A DNA stretch of 64,000 bases from Pigmentiphaga daeguensis (GTDB taxonomy: Bacteria > Pseudomonadota > Gammaproteobacteria > Burkholderiales > Burkholderiaceae_B): NCBI RefSeq assembly GCF_039523035.1, contig NZ_BAAAEN010000011.1, forward strand, positions 1-64,000, in the 5' to 3' direction. The notes below the pieces were generated by a model. It saw nothing but the letters and a program-made list of their open reading frames with translations, was not told the DNA's origin and made no database searches. The position numbers were made by a program, and so were the translations under genes. Below are positions 45,679 to 54,694 of this stretch, piece by piece (positions within the stretch are counted from its first letter, which is position 1; each line of letters opens with the position of its first letter).

Positions 45679-47414
45679 GCCGTTTTCTCCAGCAGGAAGG
45701 AGCCGATGGCCAGGGCATCGAGCGGGGAAGTCCAGAAGCATTCGATCGCATCGCGCGGCGAGCACACGACCGGTTCCCCGCGGGTATTGAAGGAGGTGTT
45801 CACCAGCACGGGCACCCCCGTGCGCCGCTCGAACGCCGCGATCAGGTCGTAGTACGCGGGATGCTGTTCGCGCCGCACCGTCTGCACCCGGGCGGTTCCG
45901 TCGGTGTGGCGCACGGCCGGGATGCGGTCGGCCTTGTCCGCCAGCACGTCGAAGACGAACAGCATGAAGGGCGCGACGATGGGGCCCGGGCGGGACGTGG
46001 CGAACCATTCTCGCGCGCGTTCTTCCATGACGACCGGCGCCACCGGGCGGAAATCCTCGCGGTCCTTGATCTCGTTGAGCCGGGATTGCATGTCCGGGGA
46101 GATGGGCGAGGCCAGGATGGACCGGGCGCCCAGGGCCCGGGGACCGAATTCCATGCGGCCCTGGAACCACCCTATGATCTTGTCCTGGGCCAGCAGCTCC
46201 GCGGTGGCCTCGGCGATGTCCGCCGGCTTGCGGTAGCGCAGCTTCGAGCGTTGCAGGAACGCCTCGATCTCGTCATCGTCGAACGCCGGCCCGAGGAAGG
46301 CATGATCCATGGTCCAGCTGCGGCCTTGTCCCGGGCGCTGCTGGCTGTCCACCCATAGCGCGGCGCCCAGGGACGTGCCGGAATCACCCGCGGCGGGTTG
46401 CACCCAGACCTCGCGAAAGGGGCCGCGTTCGCGCAGGCGCGCGTTCATGACGCAGTTCAGCGCCACGCCGCCGGCCATGCAGAGATTGGGCGAGCCCGTC
46501 TCGCGATGCAGCCACCGTGCCATGCGCTCGACCGTCTGTTCCAGCGCGAACTGCAGCGACCGGGCCAGATCGTAGTGGTGCTGCTCCAGGGGGCCGCCGC
46601 GCAGTCGCGCCGGACCGAAGCGCTGCGCCAGCGACAGCGGCGATACCGTATAGCCGCCATCGTCGCCCACGCGCATGACCTCCTCGAAGAAATCCGCATG
46701 GCGCGGTTGGCCGAAGGAAGCCAGCGCCATCACCTTGTATTCGTCGGAAGAATGCAGGAATCCGAGATGGCGGGTGACTTCCTCGTAGAGCAGGCCCAGC
46801 GAGTGGGGAAGATCGATCTGCTTGATCCGGCGGTAGCTGCCGTCGACGTAGTGCCCGTAGCTGGTGGTTGCGCGCTCGCCCCGGCCGTCCATCGTCAGGA
46901 CCGCGGTATCGTCGAAGGGAGCGGCCAGGAAGGCGCTGGCCTCGTGCGCCAGGTGGTGCTCGACGAAGTGCCAGCGGCGCTGGATGTCGCCGGACGTGGC
47001 TCCGCGAAAGCGTTCCTGCAGGTGATGCGGGGCGCCGTCGGCCAGTTGCCGCGGCGCGTTGACCACGTAGGACAGGAACAGGGGGTCCCAAGGAGAACTC
47101 GTGGCCGTGGGGCTGCCGCTGCGCGAGGGCTCCAGCGGCAGGGTGATGTGGCCGTCCGCGGCCTGCTCCTGCAGCAGCAGGGACGGGTCGTACGAGTAGG
47201 CGAAGTGGTCGACCTGGTGGATGTCGATGCCCGCCTGCGCCAGGCAGTAGTCGATGGCGTGGAAGGGCAGTTGCCATGTCGTGAACGGCAGCGGGCGCTT
47301 GCCATGCTTGACGCGGGAGAACCGCTCCTCTTCCGCCGCCGCCAGCACCACGCCGTCGCGGACCAGCGTGGCGGAACAGTCGTGGTAGACCGCGTTGATT
47401 CCCAGTGTGTACAT
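45675..47414 (-). CDS. NodU/CmcH-family carbamoyltransferase
   Basis: A 579-residue O-carbamoyltransferase. The N-terminal ASKHA-type domain carries the metal/adenylate histidines in EHHLAHEASAF and the LTMDGRGE loop. The C-terminal YrdC-like part has the signature GRMEFGPRALGARSIL. These enzymes use carbamoyl phosphate and ATP to carbamoylate hydroxyls of sugars, as in Nod factors, or of antibiotics. Placement amid glycosyltransferases indicates a glycan acceptor. It overlaps the downstream GT2 by 4 bases; the upstream GT9 is 22 bases away. Confidence 0.93.
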   Translation of the reverse strand: MYTLGINAVYHDCSATLVRDGVVLAAAEEERFSRVKHGKRPLPFTTWQLPFHAIDYCLAQAGIDIHQVDHFAYSYDPSLLLQEQAADGHITLPLEPSRSGSPTATSSPWDPLFLSYVVNAPRQLADGAPHHLQERFRGATSGDIQRRWHFVEHHLAHEASAFLAAPFDDTAVLTMDGRGERATTSYGHYVDGSYRRIKQIDLPHSLGLLYEEVTRHLGFLHSSDEYKVMALASFGQPRHADFFEEVMRVGDDGGYTVSPLSLAQRFGPARLRGGPLEQHHYDLARSLQFALEQTVERMARWLHRETGSPNLCMAGGVALNCVMNARLRERGPFREVWVQPAAGDSGTSLGAALWVDSQQRPGQGRSWTMDHAFLGPAFDDDEIEAFLQRSKLRYRKPADIAEATAELLAQDKIIGWFQGRMEFGPRALGARSILASPISPDMQSRLNEIKDREDFRPVAPVVMEERAREWFATSRPGPIVAPFMLFVFDVLADKADRIPAVRHTDGTARVQTVRREQHPAYYDLIAAFERRTGVPVLVNTSFNTRGEPVVCSPRDAIECFWTSPLDALAIGSFLLEKTA

Positions 47415-47436
47415 GGACGGACTCCTTGAAAGGTGT

Positions 47437-48582
47437 TCAGGCGGCCTGTGTGGCGGCGGGGGAGTGACGCCGCCACGCCAGCAGTTCGTGCGCTGCCTGG
47501 ACGACGGCCGCGGGGTCGACGCCCGTCAGGCAGGCGTGATGGCCTTCCGGGCAGACGCTGCGGTAGCAGTACTTGCACGGCACGTCGCGATTCAGCAGCC
47601 GATGCTCGACCCCCCAGGGCGCGTGCTGGGGATTGGTCAGCGCATACAGGTCGGCCACCGGCGTGCCGACGGCCGCGGCCAGGTGCACGGGTCCGCTGTT
47701 GTTCGATACCAGTACCGCCGCGTCGGCCAATAGCGCGCCCAGTTCCCCCAGGCCCAGCTCGCCCGACATGTCGGTCGCGCGTCCGCCCGCCAGGACGTTG
47801 ACGTGCCCGGCCAGCGGCCGTTCGCCGGCATCCCCGGTCAAGACGACGGGAGCGGCGGCGGACAATTCGCGGACGACCTGCGCGAACAACTCGGGCGGAT
47901 AGCGCCGCGAGGGCGCGCTGGCGCCCGGATGGACCACGATGCACGAGGCCACGTCGGCGATGCCGCGCGCGGCAAGCTTTCCCCGCATGGTCTCGCGGTC
48001 GGCCGGCCGCACGGCGAACTCCAGTCCTTCGGCGGCCGGGCGCACGCCGATCGATGCCACCAGATCGAGTTGCCGGCGGGTTTCATGGCGCCCGCCGTCC
48101 ATGGGGGCGTCGTCCTTGACCCACTGCGTGACCAGCCGGTAGGGGTTCTCGCGCGCGTGGGCCAGGATGCGAGGGATGCCGGCCAGCCTGCACATCAGGG
48201 CCGCGGGCAGCGCGCTCTGGCTATAGACCGTGAAGATCACCGCCGCATCGAAGTTCCCGGCGCGCAATCGTTCGATCATCGCCAGGTCGGGGGCGGGGTT
48301 GGCGGTGCGCAGGTTCTTCACCCAGGGCGCGTCGTAGGCGATCGCCGCATCCACGCTGGGCAGGTAGGGGGCCAGGCGCGCGCCCGCCGGCGAGCACAGC
48401 AGCGTGATACGCCGGCCGGCCGTGGCGCCCTTCAGGGCACGTACCGCCGGTGTGGTCATCAGCACGTCGCCCAGGTTGTCCAGCCGGACACACAGGACGT
48501 TCGCCGCCCGGTCCCAATCCGCGCGGGCCGTGTCCTCGTCCAGGCGCTGCGCGACGTCGTCGCCATGAATGGCCGCGTTCAT
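47437..48582 (-). CDS. Family 9 glycosyltransferase (heptosyltransferase-like) 2
   Basis: A 381-residue GT9 protein. VRLDNLGDVLMTTPAVRAL, VHPGASAPSRRYP and VSNNSGPVHLAAAVG fit the family. The C-terminal cysteine cluster CKYCYRSVCPEGHHAC parallels that of the first GT9. An N-terminal tail of about 25 residues precedes the fold. It overlaps the HAD phosphatase gene by 4 bases. Two GT9 enzymes plus a GmhB-like phosphatase suggest a heptose-containing product. Confidence 0.9.
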   Translation of the reverse strand: MNAAIHGDDVAQRLDEDTARADWDRAANVLCVRLDNLGDVLMTTPAVRALKGATAGRRITLLCSPAGARLAPYLPSVDAAIAYDAPWVKNLRTANPAPDLAMIERLRAGNFDAAVIFTVYSQSALPAALMCRLAGIPRILAHARENPYRLVTQWVKDDAPMDGGRHETRRQLDLVASIGVRPAAEGLEFAVRPADRETMRGKLAARGIADVASCIVVHPGASAPSRRYPPELFAQVVRELSAAAPVVLTGDAGERPLAGHVNVLAGGRATDMSGELGLGELGALLADAAVLVSNNSGPVHLAAAVGTPVADLYALTNPQHAPWGVEHRLLNRDVPCKYCYRSVCPEGHHACLTGVDPAAVVQAAHELLAWRRHSPAATQAA

Positions 48583-49160
48583 GCCACCTCCCTGGCGCGC
48601 AGCGCCACCGCCACGATGGCCGCGGCCTGTTCGAATCCGTCCACGATGTAGTCGGGCTCGCGGAACGGGCCGCGCACCCATTCGGTCTCGTGGCCGTTGT
48701 TCAGCAACACGGTGCGGCAGCCGGCGCGCCGGCCGGCCTCCACGTCGTCCAGGATGTCGCCGATGAACCAGGAGCGTTCCAGGTCCAGGTCCAGGTCGCG
48801 CGCGGCCTGGCGCAGCAGTCCGGGCTGGGGCTTGCGGCAGGTGCAGGGCAGGGCGTAGGGGCGGCGCACCCCGCGTGCCAGGTGGGGGCAGTAATAGAAT
48901 CCGTGCAGCCTCGCATGGGCGTTCTCGAACATGCGGGCGAGCTGGAGATGCACGCCGATCAGCGCCTCTTCCTCGAACAGTCCCAGCGCGACGCCCGGCT
49001 GGTTCGTGATGACGACCATCGGGGCGCCCGTGCTACCCAGGCGGCGCAGCCCCGCTTCCACGCCTTCATCCAGCCGCATCCGCGCGGGATCGACGTTGTA
49101 GGCGTCGTTCACCAGCAGCGTGCCGTCCTTGTCCAGGAATACCGCCGGTTTCAAGGCCAT
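48579..49160 (-). CDS. HAD-IIIA phosphatase, GmhB-like (heptose-1,7-bisphosphate)
   Basis: A 193-residue HAD phosphatase. FLDKDGTLLVND holds the nucleophile pair, VITNQPGVALG the second motif, KPQPG the lysine, and GDILDDVEAG the acidic motif. The zinc loop CPH...CTC preceding RKPQPG is the GmhB hallmark. It should dephosphorylate D-glycero-D-manno-heptose-1,7-bisphosphate or a similar sugar phosphate. No HldE-type kinase is in the cluster, so housekeeping genes would supply substrate. Confidence 0.87.
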   Translation of the reverse strand: MALKPAVFLDKDGTLLVNDAYNVDPARMRLDEGVEAGLRRLGSTGAPMVVITNQPGVALGLFEEEALIGVHLQLARMFENAHARLHGFYYCPHLARGVRRPYALPCTCRKPQPGLLRQAARDLDLDLERSWFIGDILDDVEAGRRAGCRTVLLNNGHETEWVRGPFREPDYIVDGFEQAAAIVAVALRAREVA

Positions 49161-49882
49161 GACGTTTCTCGCATCGGCAGTACCATCACCTCCGGTATGA
49201 CGGTTTCATCGGGTTGCAGCAGGACGAAGCGCACGGTGCGCGCCACGTTGGCCGGATCCTGGAGCGTGCCCGCGTCGATGTCGGGAAAGCGGTCCAGCAG
49301 GAAAGGCGTGCGCATGCCGCCGGCGACCACCGCCGAGACCTTGATGCCCTGGGGGCGAAGCTCGGCGTGCAGCGCATGCGACAGGCCCAGCAGGCCCCAT
49401 TTGGTGGCGTGGTACACGGCGGCGTTGGGCCAGGCGCGCTTGGACGCCGTCGAGGCGATATTGACGATATGGCCATGCCCGCGTTCCTTCATGTGGGCGC
49501 ACGCGTGCCGGGACACCAGGAAGGGGCCGGTCAGGTTGGTGCGCAGGATGCGCTCCCAGTCCGCCAATCCCAGCTCGTCTATGGGGACGGTCAGGTCGAT
49601 CGCGGCATTGTTGACCACGGCATCCAGGTGGCCGAAGCGCGAAATCGCGCGATCGATGGCCGCCCGCACGTCGCTTTCGTTGCCCACGTCGAAACCGATC
49701 GCGTCGGTGTGCGCGCCGATGCGCCGGGCCATCGCATGGGCCTTGCCCTCGTCGATGTCGCCGATCAGCACATGGGCTCCGTCGGCGGCGAGTTCCTGGC
49801 ATATCGCCGCGCCCAGCCCCTGGCCGCCGCCTGTCACCAGTACCGTCCTGCCCGCCATGTTCGTAGGTGTCCGGGATGTCAT
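49151..49882 (-). CDS. SDR-family oxidoreductase within the glycan cluster
   Basis: A 243-residue classical SDR. VTGGGQGLGAA is the cofactor loop with aspartate in LIGDID (NAD preference), NNAA replaces NNAG, and STASK plus YHATK complete the active site. The substrate could be a sugar or lipid intermediate of the pathway. It overlaps the HAD gene by 10 bases and follows the GT4 gene by 16 bases. Confidence 0.85.
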   Translation of the reverse strand: MTSRTPTNMAGRTVLVTGGGQGLGAAICQELAADGAHVLIGDIDEGKAHAMARRIGAHTDAIGFDVGNESDVRAAIDRAISRFGHLDAVVNNAAIDLTVPIDELGLADWERILRTNLTGPFLVSRHACAHMKERGHGHIVNIASTASKRAWPNAAVYHATKWGLLGLSHALHAELRPQGIKVSAVVAGGMRTPFLLDRFPDIDAGTLQDPANVARTVRFVLLQPDETVIPEVMVLPMRETSWP

Positions 49883-49898
49883 GCATTTCTCCTTGAAG

Positions 49899-51191
49899 TC
49901 ATTTGGCGGCCAGCGCGGGCTCGGCCATGGGTTCCCGCCGCATGCGGCGGGACGCGGTCGGCGCCTGGGTCAGGCCGGCGTAGGCGCGCAGCATGTCGCG
50001 GGCAACGAAGGTCCAGGTGAACATCTTCTGTGCGCGCCGCAGGCCATTGCGCCCCAATCGCCTGGCGGTCTGTTCGTGCCGCGCCAGAAAGGCCAGGCGT
50101 TCGGCCAGCGCCTCGGGGTCGCGGGGCGGGACGAGATAGCCGGTCTTGCCATCGATGACGGTCGACCGTATGCCGCCCACCGCGGCGCCCACCACCGGCC
50201 GCGCGCAGGCCATGGCCTCGACCGGCGTGATGCCGAAGGGCTCGTACCAGGGCGTGGTGACGAACACGTCGCAGGCTCCGTAGAACATCGACAGGCGGTC
50301 GCGGTCGCACCTTCCGCAGAAGTGCACCGCCTCGCTCACGCCTTCCTCGTCCGCGATGCCGCGCAGCCGTCCCAGTTCGGGCGTGGCCAGGTCGTCGGGC
50401 CGCACCGCGTCGCCTCCCACCACGCGCAGGACGGCGTCCACGCCATGGCGGCGGCGCAGGATGGCAAGTGCGCGGATGACGTTGTCCACGCCCTTGCGCG
50501 GCACCATGCGGCCGAGCTGGAGCAGCGTGAACCGTCCCGGCTCCCATCCCAGGGCCATGCGCGCGGCGGTCCGGTCCATGGGGGCGAGCTCGGTGGCGTC
50601 GAAGCCGCAGGGAATGATGTCTATCTTCGCCGGGTCGGCGGCATAGTGCTCGACCAGGTCTTCCAGGTCCTGCGGGCATTCGGCGATCAGCTTCTCGGCC
50701 CGGCGCACGAGCTCGAGCTCGATGGCATAGCGTTCCGCGGGAAACTGGTCGGCACTGCCCTGATGCTTGCGGCGCACGCGGTCCAGCGCATGGAAGGTCA
50801 TGACCAGCGGCACGCCGAATTCCCGCGTGACCGGCAGGGCCGCCAGCCCGGACATGAAGAAATTGGCGTGGACGACGTCGTAGATTGGCCAGTTGTTGCG
50901 GAAGTAGTGAAGCAGGAACTCCGAGAAGTGCCCCATGTATGGCAGCAGCGCTTCCTTGGGGATCGGGCGCGCCGGTCCGGCGGGAACATGGATGACCCGC
51001 ACGCCGGGCTGCCAGGCCAGCGTGCGGGGGAGCGAGGGATCGTCCTGGCGGGTGAATACGTCGACCCGGTTGCCCTGGGCCGCGAGTTCGCGCGCCAGGT
51101 GGGCGACATAGATGTTCTGGCCGCCGCTGTCCACGCTGCCGGGAGGAGCCAGCGGGGAAGCATGTTCACTGACGAGGGCGATGGTGCGCAT
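49899..51191 (-). CDS. Family 4 glycosyltransferase, sucrose-phosphate-synthase-like
   Basis: A 430-residue GT-B enzyme. The N-terminus (ALVSEHASPLAPPGSVDSGG) and DVVHANFFMSG resemble the MshA/sucrose synthase group. The donor site has LGRMVPRKG, VTTPWYEPFGITPVEAMAC and a GGI loop. It is retaining and probably uses UDP- or ADP-sugar. I chose the ATG at 51189-51191, preceded by AAAGGGAC; the upstream in-frame extension is not conserved in character. A 146-base gap separates it from the upstream hypothetical gene, so it may have its own promoter. Confidence 0.88.
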   Translation of the reverse strand: MRTIALVSEHASPLAPPGSVDSGGQNIYVAHLARELAAQGNRVDVFTRQDDPSLPRTLAWQPGVRVIHVPAGPARPIPKEALLPYMGHFSEFLLHYFRNNWPIYDVVHANFFMSGLAALPVTREFGVPLVMTFHALDRVRRKHQGSADQFPAERYAIELELVRRAEKLIAECPQDLEDLVEHYAADPAKIDIIPCGFDATELAPMDRTAARMALGWEPGRFTLLQLGRMVPRKGVDNVIRALAILRRRHGVDAVLRVVGGDAVRPDDLATPELGRLRGIADEEGVSEAVHFCGRCDRDRLSMFYGACDVFVTTPWYEPFGITPVEAMACARPVVGAAVGGIRSTVIDGKTGYLVPPRDPEALAERLAFLARHEQTARRLGRNGLRRAQKMFTWTFVARDMLRAYAGLTQAPTASRRMRREPMAEPALAAK

Positions 51192-51337
51192 GGTGATGTC
51201 CCTTTCGTTGATCAGCACAACTACAGGGGCAGCCATGGCATCTTCCGTTCCCGGCCCGAGAAGCGGCTCCAGTGCCCATGGGGCTCCCGGCTTCACCAGT
51301 AAGGTCTACACAAGCGTGAACTTCTTGCCGGGTTTGC

Positions 51338-51856
51338 CTACAGGACCAGTCCTCGGGACTCCGACAGCGCGCGGCCCTTGACGATCGCCCGCAGGCAGGC
51401 CGCGACCGTCATCGCGAAGGCTTCGTCGTACCAAGGGTTGACGCCGCTGGACGCGACCACGTAGCCGTCCAGGCACGCGGTGCCCCACAGCGTGGAGTCG
51501 TTCTTCTGCAACAGGTGCGGATAGGCGGTCTGCACGAGATGGCTTTCGAGTCCCGTGCGCCAGCTGATCCGGGCCTTGCCGCGCGCGAAGGCGGCATAGT
51601 CGGCGTCCCACTGCTCCGGGTCGCCCACCGCGTGCTCGTAGAGGATGGCTTCTTCGAACTGGTCGCGATCGGGACAACTGGCCGGGTCCATGATGACGAG
51701 ATAAAGAAAGCCGCTGTCGCCGACGTGGGGATCGCGCATCGCGGCTTCGATCATCGGCATCGCCATGCGGACGGCCTGCGCCGCGGCCTGCCTGTCCGCG
51801 TAGAAGCTCGGCGCGGACACCGTGGGGGCCGAGGCCAGGAAGGGATTGCCGTTCAT
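51338..51856 (-). CDS. Hypothetical protein in the glycan/ABC-fusion cluster
   Basis: A 172-residue soluble protein without a signal peptide, membrane helix or domain that I recognise. It has an N-terminal helical stretch rich in Ala/Met (about 20-42), an acidic middle, and a C-terminal segment GYVVASSGVNPWYDEAFA followed by an amphipathic helix. That pattern loosely recalls small ligand-binding HbpS/GlcG-type folds, but the resemblance is weak. It lies 36 bases downstream of the ABC-receiver fusion and is probably co-transcribed with it. Confidence 0.75.
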   Translation of the reverse strand: MNGNPFLASAPTVSAPSFYADRQAAAQAVRMAMPMIEAAMRDPHVGDSGFLYLVIMDPASCPDRDQFEEAILYEHAVGDPEQWDADYAAFARGKARISWRTGLESHLVQTAYPHLLQKNDSTLWGTACLDGYVVASSGVNPWYDEAFAMTVAACLRAIVKGRALSESRGLVL

Positions 51857-51892
51857 GGGGATACTCCTCTGTCGTGGGAATGTCGGACAAGC

Positions 51893-54613
51893 TCAGGCGG
51901 CCGGGCCGGGCGGGGGAGCGGGCCGGGCGTGGTCGCGCGCCAGCGTGGCGACCGTGGCGGCCAGTTCGTCGGGGTTCACGGGCTTGGCCAGGTGAACCTG
52001 GAATCCCGCCAGCAGCGCGCGCATGCGGTCCATGGGCTGGGTGCGCCCGGTCAGCGCGACGGCCGGCATGAGGTCCGGCAGCGAGATCGAGCGCCGGGAT
52101 TCGAGGGCCCGGATCTCCTGCAGGACCTGGTGGCCGTCCTCGTCGCCCAGCGACAGGTCGCACAACAGTACGTCCGGCCATTGTTCCGAAGGGGTGCGTT
52201 CCAGGTACGACAGGGCGGCGCGGCCGGAGTCCATGGGCAGGACCTTCGCGCGGTAGGTCTCCAGCACGGCGCCGATCTGCTCCAGCACCTCGGCCTGGTC
52301 ATCGACCGCCATCACTGTGATGCCGTCCAGCAAGACCTCGCCCGCCTTGCCGTGCGCGGGGGGCGTTTCCTCGGCGACTGCGCGCAGGGGCAGGCTGAGC
52401 ACCCGCGTCTCGCCCCGGCCGGTGCGGACGGCGTGCGTCGTGAGCTTGCCGCCCTGGCCCTCGACCACCGCCCGGATGTGCATGGGGTCGAAGACCGCCG
52501 AGCCGTCCGGCGGCAAGGGCGGCGGCGCGGCGCCGTGCTCCAGTGCGACGATGGCCTCGTCATCGCGCCCGTCGGTGATGGACAACTGCGCGTTGCCGTC
52601 CGTCGTATCCAGCCGCAGTTCCATGCGGCCGCCAGGGGGGCTGACGGCGATGGCGTTCATGCAAAGCTCGGACACGACTTGCTGCAAGGTGCTGGGGTCG
52701 CCGGTGACCCGATAGGGATGGGATCCCATGAAGGTGTAGAGCTCGATGGCGCGTTCCTCGATCAGCGGACGCAGGCCGTCCAGCACGCTGGCGACCAGCG
52801 CCACCATGTTGACGGGCTGCCTGCTGAGCTGGCGGCTGGTGCGTTCCAGCTCGCTCTGTTTGAGTTGCAGGTTCCACATCTGGGCATACATGCCCTGGCC
52901 GGCCAGCAAGGCTTCGTGCGTACCCCGCTCGACGATGCGGCCCTGGTCCAGCACCAGGATCTCGTCGGCATCGACCACGGTGGACAGCCGGTGGGCGATG
53001 ATGAGCGTGGTCCGGTCGCGCGAGAGCTGCGCGAGCTCGGTCTGGATGGCGCGTTCGGCCATGGTGTCCAGCGCCGAGGTCGCCTCGTCGAAGATGAGAA
53101 TGGGAGGATTCTTTAGGATCGCGCGGGCGATCGCGATGCGCTGGCGCTCGCCGCCGGACAGCTTCACGCCGCGTTCGCCCACCATCGTGTCGTACTGGGC
53201 GGGCAGGGCATTGATGAACTCGTGGATGCGCGCGGCCCGCGCCGCCTCGATGATTTCCGCCATCGAGGCGCCGGGCCGTCCGTAGGCGATGTTGTAGGCC
53301 ACGGTCTCGTTGAACAGCGCGGTGTCCTGCGGCACCATGCCGATATGGGCGCGCAGGCTCTTCTGGTCGACGCCGGCCAGGTCCTGATCGTCGATGGTGA
53401 TCCGGCCGGTGTCGGGTTCGTAGAAGCGGAACAGCAGTCGCGCCAGCGTCGATTTCCCCGAGCCGCTGCCGCCCACCACGGCCACCGTCGCGCCGGGCGG
53501 GATCCGGAAGTCCACGTTCCAGAGTATCTGCCGGCCGGGCTCGTAGCTGAAATCGACCGATTCGAACCGTACCTCGCCCCGCTTGAAATCCAGCGGCGGC
53601 AACTGGCGCGCCTCGTCCGCTTCGGGCGGCGTGTCCAGCAGCGCGAACAGGCGTTCCGCGTTGATGATGGCGTCCTTGGACTGGCGGAACACCATGCCCA
53701 GCGTATTGAGCGGCAGGCTGATCTGGATGATGTAGGCATTCACCAGAACCAGGCTGCCCACGGTCATGTGGTCCAGGACCACCTCGCGGCCGGCCAGCAG
53801 CATGACCGAGGCCACGCCCATCGCGATGATGGCGCTCTGGCCGACGTGCAGCACGGACAGGGCGTGCTGGTTGGCCACGCCCGCCTGGCGCCATCGTTCC
53901 AGCAGCTTGCGAAAACGCACCAGCTCGTAGCGTTCGTTGGTGTAGAACTTGACGGTTTCGTAGTTCAGCAGGGTATCGACCAGGCGTCCGCTGGTGGCCG
54001 AATCCGCAACGTTCATCTCCCGCTGCAGCGCGGCCCGGCGTTCGGTCAGCGCGAAGGTGAAGATGCCGTAGCCCAGCAACGCCAGCACCACGATGACGGT
54101 GAACCAGATGTCGTAGCCGATGGACAGGACGACCGCGACCACGCCGATCTCGAACAGGGTCGGCACGACGGTGAACAGCGTGGTGCCGAGCAGGAACGTG
54201 ATTCCCGCCGAGCCGCGGTCCACGTCGCGCGCCAGCGATCCTGTCTGGCGTGCGATGTGGAAGCGCGGCCCCAGGCGGTGCAGATGCGCGAACGTGCGCT
54301 CGTTGAACTCGGCCACCACCTGGTGCAGCACCGGCGAAAACACCACGTCTCGCAGTTCGTTGAACAGGGTGCCCAGGAAGCGCAGCAGCGCATAGGCCAG
54401 CAGCAGGAAGACGGGCAGCACCAGGGGATGGGTGGGCTGGCTCAATTCGTCCACGACGCTCTTGAGCACCATGGGAACCGCGACCATGACCAGCTTGGCC
54501 AGGATGAGCAGGGCAAGCGCCGTGAGCACCCGCCGTCGCGCCGCCCATATGGGCGGCCCCAGCGTGCGGGCGAGTTGTTGAACGAGGGGCTTGGCGCTCG
54601 GGTCCTGGGCCAT
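51893..54613 (-). CDS. Atm1-type ABC exporter fused to HK-like ATPase and receiver domains
   Basis: A 906-residue single polypeptide. Residues 25-310 form a six-helix ABC exporter domain. Residues 345-575 form the nucleotide-binding domain with Walker A GGSGSGKST 381-389, Q429, LSGGE 485-489, Walker B ILIFDE 505-510 and H541. After a polar linker, 600-745 resemble a histidine-kinase ATPase (N box ELCMNAIAVSPPGG 649-662), but the G boxes are degenerate and no phosphorylatable DHp histidine is visible. Residues 764-890 form a complete receiver: D771-D772, phospho-acceptor D819, T855, K877. The exporter half is closest in character to Atm1/HMT1 proteins. I infer export gated by phosphorylation. 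The start was chosen at MAQDPSAKPL; an ATG 20 codons upstream is possible. Confidence 0.88.
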   Translation of the reverse strand: MAQDPSAKPLVQQLARTLGPPIWAARRRVLTALALLILAKLVMVAVPMVLKSVVDELSQPTHPLVLPVFLLLAYALLRFLGTLFNELRDVVFSPVLHQVVAEFNERTFAHLHRLGPRFHIARQTGSLARDVDRGSAGITFLLGTTLFTVVPTLFEIGVVAVVLSIGYDIWFTVIVVLALLGYGIFTFALTERRAALQREMNVADSATSGRLVDTLLNYETVKFYTNERYELVRFRKLLERWRQAGVANQHALSVLHVGQSAIIAMGVASVMLLAGREVVLDHMTVGSLVLVNAYIIQISLPLNTLGMVFRQSKDAIINAERLFALLDTPPEADEARQLPPLDFKRGEVRFESVDFSYEPGRQILWNVDFRIPPGATVAVVGGSGSGKSTLARLLFRFYEPDTGRITIDDQDLAGVDQKSLRAHIGMVPQDTALFNETVAYNIAYGRPGASMAEIIEAARAARIHEFINALPAQYDTMVGERGVKLSGGERQRIAIARAILKNPPILIFDEATSALDTMAERAIQTELAQLSRDRTTLIIAHRLSTVVDADEILVLDQGRIVERGTHEALLAGQGMYAQMWNLQLKQSELERTSRQLSRQPVNMVALVASVLDGLRPLIEERAIELYTFMGSHPYRVTGDPSTLQQVVSELCMNAIAVSPPGGRMELRLDTTDGNAQLSITDGRDDEAIVALEHGAAPPPLPPDGSAVFDPMHIRAVVEGQGGKLTTHAVRTGRGETRVLSLPLRAVAEETPPAHGKAGEVLLDGITVMAVDDQAEVLEQIGAVLETYRAKVLPMDSGRAALSYLERTPSEQWPDVLLCDLSLGDEDGHQVLQEIRALESRRSISLPDLMPAVALTGRTQPMDRMRALLAGFQVHLAKPVNPDELAATVATLARDHARPAPPPGPAA

Positions 54614-54694
54614 GGACGACGGACTCCCGTGGCGGCGCGGTCGCGCCGGAACGCGGCCCACAGCAATATGCATACCCGGGGAATCCGGGTAGCG

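Noticed and set aside
54614..54673. Upstream start (MHIAVGRVP...) for the ABC-receiver fusion
   Set aside because: The added 20 residues are Arg/Pro-rich and not exporter-like, and no ribosome site precedes that ATG. The GGGAG before MAQDP fits better, though not perfectly.
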